From assembly GCA_903822975.1 (NCBI GenBank), contig CAIJRD010000004.1:1-64000 (forward strand): a DNA stretch of 64,000 nt, in the 5' to 3' direction. The position numbers and the translations under genes are program-made. The notes under the pieces are model-generated. The model was not told where the DNA came from. It worked only from the letters and a program-made list of their open reading frames with translations, and ran no database searches. Numbering within the stretch: the stretch's first letter is position 1; the number at the start of each line of letters is the position of its first letter. Of the stretch, positions 60,444 to 64,000 are shown one piece after another. This DNA comes from an uncultured Sinobacteraceae bacterium. GTDB taxonomy: Bacteria; Pseudomonadota; Gammaproteobacteria; Nevskiales; Nevskiaceae.

Positions 60444-61303
60444 AACGCATCCAGCGCTGCTAGAACACGCGCGCGGCCGACCGCCGTTGCTGCGGTCATC
60501 GGCAGGCGCAGTTCTTCGGAGATCCAGCCCTGCGCCGCCAGTGCGGCCTTGATCGGTCCCGGATTCGGTTCGCAGAACAGCGCGCGCACCAGCGGCAGCA
60601 ATCGATACGACAAGACGCGCGCCGCGCGCAGATTTCCGGCAGCCACCGCTGCATAAAGTTCGACGAAGCGACGCGGATGAAGGTGTGCCGCGGCCGCAAT
60701 CGCGCCATGGGCGCCAAGACACAGCGACGGAAAGATCAGATGATCTTCGCCACACAGCACCTGCATGCCGGTGTTGCGGATCAGATCCATCATCCGGTCG
60801 AGATCGCCGCCGCTGTCCTTGATTGCAACGACGTTCGGCAATTCGCTGAGTCTCTGCACCGTGTCCACGTCGATGCACACACCGGTCCGGTACGGGATGT
60901 TGTAGAGCAGGATCGGCAGATCGGTACTCGCGGCGACCGCGCTGAAGTGGGCGTGGAGGCCCGCCTGCGATGGGCGTGTGTAGTAGGGCGCCGTCAGCAT
61001 CACGCCGGCGATGGGTCGCGCGGCCAAAGCCTGCACGGCGGCAACGACGGACTTCGTGTCGTTTCCCGAAATGCCCATCACCACCGGTGCACGGGTGTCC
61101 GCGGCGGCGAGTACGCAGTCGAGCACCTGCAGACGCTCGTGCGCGCTCAGCGTGGCGGGTTCGCCCGTGGTGCCGCAGACGACGAAGCCGTGCACACCGG
61201 CATCGAGATAATGCCGAACCAGGCGGGTCAACGCCGCTTGATCGACGACGTCGTCGCGCAGCGGCGTGATCAGCGGAATCCAAATACCTGCAAATCGATT
61301 CAC
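60401..61303 (-). CDS. dapA: 4-hydroxy-tetrahydrodipicolinate synthase
   Basis: DapA condenses pyruvate with aspartate semialdehyde in the diaminopimelate pathway. A GTG start preceded by GAGGAG gives 300 residues. The catalytic Thr pair is in GTTGEPATL (about 44-52), the Tyr in LYNIPYRTG and the Schiff-base Lys in AIKDSGGDL. The C-terminal region is typical for the length. Together with dapF in this window it belongs to lysine/peptidoglycan supply, though the genes are far apart. Confidence 0.94.
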   Translation of the reverse strand: MNRFAGIWIPLITPLRDDVVDQAALTRLVRHYLDAGVHGFVVCGTTGEPATLSAHERLQVLDCVLAAADTRAPVVMGISGNDTKSVVAAVQALAARPIAGVMLTAPYYTRPSQAGLHAHFSAVAASTDLPILLYNIPYRTGVCIDVDTVQRLSELPNVVAIKDSGGDLDRMMDLIRNTGMQVLCGEDHLIFPSLCLGAHGAIAAAAHLHPRRFVELYAAVAAGNLRAARVLSYRLLPLVRALFCEPNPGPIKAALAAQGWISEELRLPMTAATAVGRARVLAALDAFQSCDAEPASGTLT

Positions 61304-61552
61304 AACGGTCTCCTCAGGGTGCTGCGTGGGCGCACTCGGGAGGACTGATTCAATCGATGGGTGCTTTGCTCATGTCCGCCCGGCGCAAGGCCTGGCGGGG
61401 CTGCCGCTCAGGCTACGAAAGCTGCGGTTTTTTGCGTTTGTCGCGCGCAGGCGTAGCGACGTCGAGCAATGCTCGAACATCGGCTGCGAAGGCAGAGCGG
61501 AAATGAATGACGCGATTCATGTCGGCATTACACCGTCGGCGTCCGCATCGTG

Positions 61553-62746
61553 TCAATCGACAACGCTGACGGCGGCGGCGGCACGTCGCGCCTTCGAGCG
61601 CGCATCGTCGATCGAATCGCCGAGCGCGAGTGCAACGCCCATGCGGCGCTTGCCGACGATTTCCGGTTTGCCGAACAGGCGCAGCATCGTGTCCGGCTCG
61701 GTGAGTGCTGCCGCCGCGCCCGCGAACACCGGCGCTGCACGATCACCTTCGCAGAGGATCGCGCAGGAGGCGGCCGCACCGCGACTGCGGATGTTCGGAA
61801 TCGGCAGGCCGAGAATCGCGCGCGCGTGCAGCGCAAACTGCGGGAGATCCTGCGAGATCAGCGTGACCAGTCCGGTGTCGTGCGGTCGCGGGCTGACCTC
61901 GCTGAAGATCACGTCCTCGCCCTTGACGAACAACTCGACGCCGAACAGGCCACGGCCGCCGAGGTTGGCGGTGATCTTCTCGGCGATCGCCTCGGCCTTG
62001 GCCAGCGCCACCGAGGACATCGGCTGCGGTTGCCAGGATTCACGGTAATCGCCGTCGATCTGCAGATGGCCGATCGGCGCACAGAAACTGGTGACGACCT
62101 TTTCGCCCTGCAGGTGTCGCACGGTCAGCAAGGTGATTTCGTAGTCGAACGGCACGAAGCCTTCGACGATCACACGACCGGCACCGGCGCGACCACCGGC
62201 CTGCGCGTAGTCCCAGGCCTTCTGAATATCGGCCTCCTGCCTGATCACGCTCTGGCCCTTGCCGGAACTCGACATCACCGGCTTGATCACGCAGGGCATG
62301 CCGAGTGCGGCGACCGCTGAGCGATAGTCGCTCAGGGTATCGGCAAAGCGGTAGGGGGACGTCGGCAGTCCGAGTTCTTCGGCGGCGAGCCGGCGGATGC
62401 CCTCGCGGTCCATCGTCAGCCGTGCGGCACGCGCGGTCGGGATCACGACGTAGCCTTCGGCTTCGAGTTCGAGCAGCGTCGGCGTATGGATCGCCTCGAT
62501 CTCGGGAACGATGAAGTGCGGCTTTTCCAGTTCGACCACGCGGCGCAACTCGGCGCCATCGAGCATCTTGATGACGTGACTGCGATGCGCCACCTGCATT
62601 GCCGGCGCATCGGCGTAGCGATCCACCGCGATGGTCTCGACACCCAAGCGCTGCAATTCGATGACGACTTCCTTGCCGAGCTCGCCGGAGCCGAGCAGCA
62701 ACACGCGGGTGGCCCGCGCTGAAAGTGGCGTACCGAGTGTGCTCAT
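61553..62746 (-). CDS. purT: Formate-dependent phosphoribosylglycinamide formyltransferase 2
   Basis: PurT uses formate and ATP for the third step of purine synthesis. The start [21 protein letters not shown] at 62746 has AGGA upstream and gives 397 residues. The ATP-grasp signature includes [27 protein letters not shown] and [11 protein letters not shown] near the metal site. It is divergent from the pyruvate kinase gene. Confidence 0.94.
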   Translation of the reverse strand: MSTLGTPLSARATRVLLLGSGELGKEVVIELQRLGVETIAVDRYADAPAMQVAHRSHVIKMLDGAELRRVVELEKPHFIVPEIEAIHTPTLLELEAEGYVVIPTARAARLTMDREGIRRLAAEELGLPTSPYRFADTLSDYRSAVAALGMPCVIKPVMSSSGKGQSVIRQEADIQKAWDYAQAGGRAGAGRVIVEGFVPFDYEITLLTVRHLQGEKVVTSFCAPIGHLQIDGDYRESWQPQPMSSVALAKAEAIAEKITANLGGRGLFGVELFVKGEDVIFSEVSPRPHDTGLVTLISQDLPQFALHARAILGLPIPNIRSRGAAASCAILCEGDRAAPVFAGAAAALTEPDTMLRLFGKPEIVGKRRMGVALALGDSIDDARSKARRAAAAVSVVD

Positions 62747-62880
62747 CTTTTTTGTTCCTGGAGAATGCGCGGCCAAGGGAGGACAATGATGTCCGATAAG
62801 GCTGCGTATTCTGCTTGCCGCAGCCTTGGCCGCGCAAAGTACACTCCGCGCCCTCCGCCCTCTCCATACGAACGACGCCG

Positions 62881-64000
62881 ATGACCCGACGCACGAAAAT
62901 TCTCGCGACTCTGGGCCCCGCCACCGACGATCCGGCGGTGTTGCGCCGCATCCTGCACGCGGGTGTCGACGTGGTCCGGCTGAATTACTCGCATGGCACC
63001 GCCGAGGACCACGCGCGCCGCGCGACCAATGTGCGCGCGGCCGCGCAGGAGATGGGCCTCGATATCGGCATCCTCGCCGACCTGCAGGGTCCGAAAATTC
63101 GCATCGAGAGTTTCGCCAAGGGACCGGTCGAGCTGGTCGAGAACCAAGCCTTTGCGCTCGACACCGCGATGGGTATCAGCGCCGGCGACGAACACGCGGT
63201 CGGCTGCGCCTACGAACATCTGCCGCGCGACGTACGCGCCGGCGACGTGCTGCTGCTCAACGATGGCGCGATCACCTTGCGCGTCGAGAAAGTCGAAGGC
63301 ACGCGCATCGACACGATCGTCCTGCTCGGCGGCATCCTGTCGAATCGCAAAGGCATCAACAAGCAAGGCGGTGGCCTGTCGGCGGCTGCACTCACCGACA
63401 AGGATCGCGAAGACCTGCGCCACGCGGTCGGCATCGGCGTGGATTTCATCGCGGTGTCGTTTCCGCGCTCGGCCGCCGACATGAATGAGGCGCGCGCGTT
63501 GATGGTCGCCGCCGGCGGCAACGCCGCACTGGTCGCCAAGATCGAGCGTGCCGAAGCCTTGCCGGCGCTCGGCTCGATCATCGAGGCCAGCGACGTGGTG
63601 ATGGTCGCGCGCGGCGATCTGGGCGTGGAAATCGGCGACGCCGAGCTGCCGGGCTGGCAGAAAGTGATCATCGCGCAGGCGCGCGAAGCCAATCGCCTGG
63701 TGATTACCGCCACGCAGATGATGGAGTCGATGATCGTCAATCCGCTGCCGACGCGCGCGGAAGTGTCCGACGTCGCCAACGCGGTGATGGACGGCACCGA
63801 CGCGGTAATGCTGTCGGCGGAAACCGCCAGCGGCCGCTGGCCGGTGAAGACGGTCGAGGCGATGGCACGCGTCTGCATCGCCGCCGAAAACGCCGCGCCG
63901 CGTCAACGCGACGATGCGCGGCTGGAAACGCATTTCGAACGCATTGACGAAGCGGTCGGCATGGCGACGGCGTGGACTGCGCGCCATATGCACGCCACCG
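62881..64000 (+). CDS. pyk: Pyruvate kinase, 5' part
   Basis: The reading frame starts at the ATG at 62881 ([14 protein letters not shown]) and runs off the window edge without a stop, so only about 373 residues are visible. The active-site Lys region is [11 protein letters not shown], and [11 protein letters not shown] provides acidic residues that bind metal. The loop [10 protein letters not shown] and the [15 protein letters not shown] stretch are diagnostic. The C-terminal regulatory domain has begun at the edge. The enzyme makes pyruvate and ATP from PEP. Confidence 0.95.
   Translation, partial: MTRRTKILATLGPATDDPAVLRRILHAGVDVVRLNYSHGTAEDHARRATNVRAAAQEMGLDIGILADLQGPKIRIESFAKGPVELVENQAFALDTAMGISAGDEHAVGCAYEHLPRDVRAGDVLLLNDGAITLRVEKVEGTRIDTIVLLGGILSNRKGINKQGGGLSAAALTDKDREDLRHAVGIGVDFIAVSFPRSAADMNEARALMVAAGGNAALVAKIERAEALPALGSIIEASDVVMVARGDLGVEIGDAELPGWQKVIIAQAREANRLVITATQMMESMIVNPLPTRAEVSDVANAVMDGTDAVMLSAETASGRWPVKTVEAMARVCIAAENAAPRQRDDARLETHFERIDEAVGMATAWTARHMHAT

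Overview
The window is high-GC DNA packed with genes and looks like a chromosome segment of a gammaproteobacterium. The blocks dapF-DUF484-xerC, hslV-hslU-DUF971-def, ubiE-ubiJ-ubiB, envC-like/ctpA and grxC-secB-gpsA, with GTG starts and 7-16 bp tandem repeats between genes, fit the Xanthomonadales (Lysobacterales) best. That placement is an inference from gene order and style; no rRNA is present to test it. I see no rRNA, tRNA, CRISPR array, transposase or prophage gene.

Layout. At 0.1-7.0 kb lie an actin-like (ParM-type) gene beside a dumbbell inverted repeat, a copper module (DUF2946 protein, Cys-motif outer-membrane protein, PCu(A)C chaperone), and facing it an operon of a MauG-like di-haem protein, a porin and an FMN-binding periplasmic protein behind a possible Fur box. 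At 7.1-26.1 kb is mainly housekeeping: dapF, xerC, isocitrate dehydrogenase, HslVU, deformylase, a LpxR-like lipid A deacylase, ubiquinone genes, CtpA and EnvC-like envelope proteins, rhodanese, glutaredoxin, SecB, GpsA and a sterol-desaturase-family enzyme. At 26.3-31.3 kb on the minus strand are a secreted SRPBCC protein, a GNAT/RimK-type pair, a hydrolase and a small [2Fe-2S] protein.

At 31.3-37.5 kb a minus-strand operon encodes a two-subunit molybdenum hydroxylase with its own maturation kit: a split XdhC, a molybdopterin-binding/nucleotidyltransferase fusion and an IscU-like scaffold. After an amino-acid exporter and typA, the plus strand at 40.8-47.6 kb carries a TonB-dependent receptor and a complete aromatic-amine dehydrogenase locus: large subunit, MauE, MauD, TTQ-bearing small subunit and two cytochromes c. 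Together these suggest periplasmic oxidation of amines with electrons passed to cytochrome c.

The remainder (48-64 kb) holds an Fpg/Nei-type glycosylase, a pirin, a PHB-depolymerase-type esterase, an Uup-type ABC-F protein, an RBBP9-type hydrolase, a DEAD-box helicase with a structured leader, a Tat-lipoprotein GH79 glycosidase, a crotonase, YbjQ, DapA, PurT and the start of pyruvate kinase, which runs off the right edge. The most notable points are the amine dehydrogenase locus, a MauG-type tyrosine in the di-haem protein 40 kb away, the self-contained molybdenum operon, and codon-phased short repeats that have built or altered protein ends.
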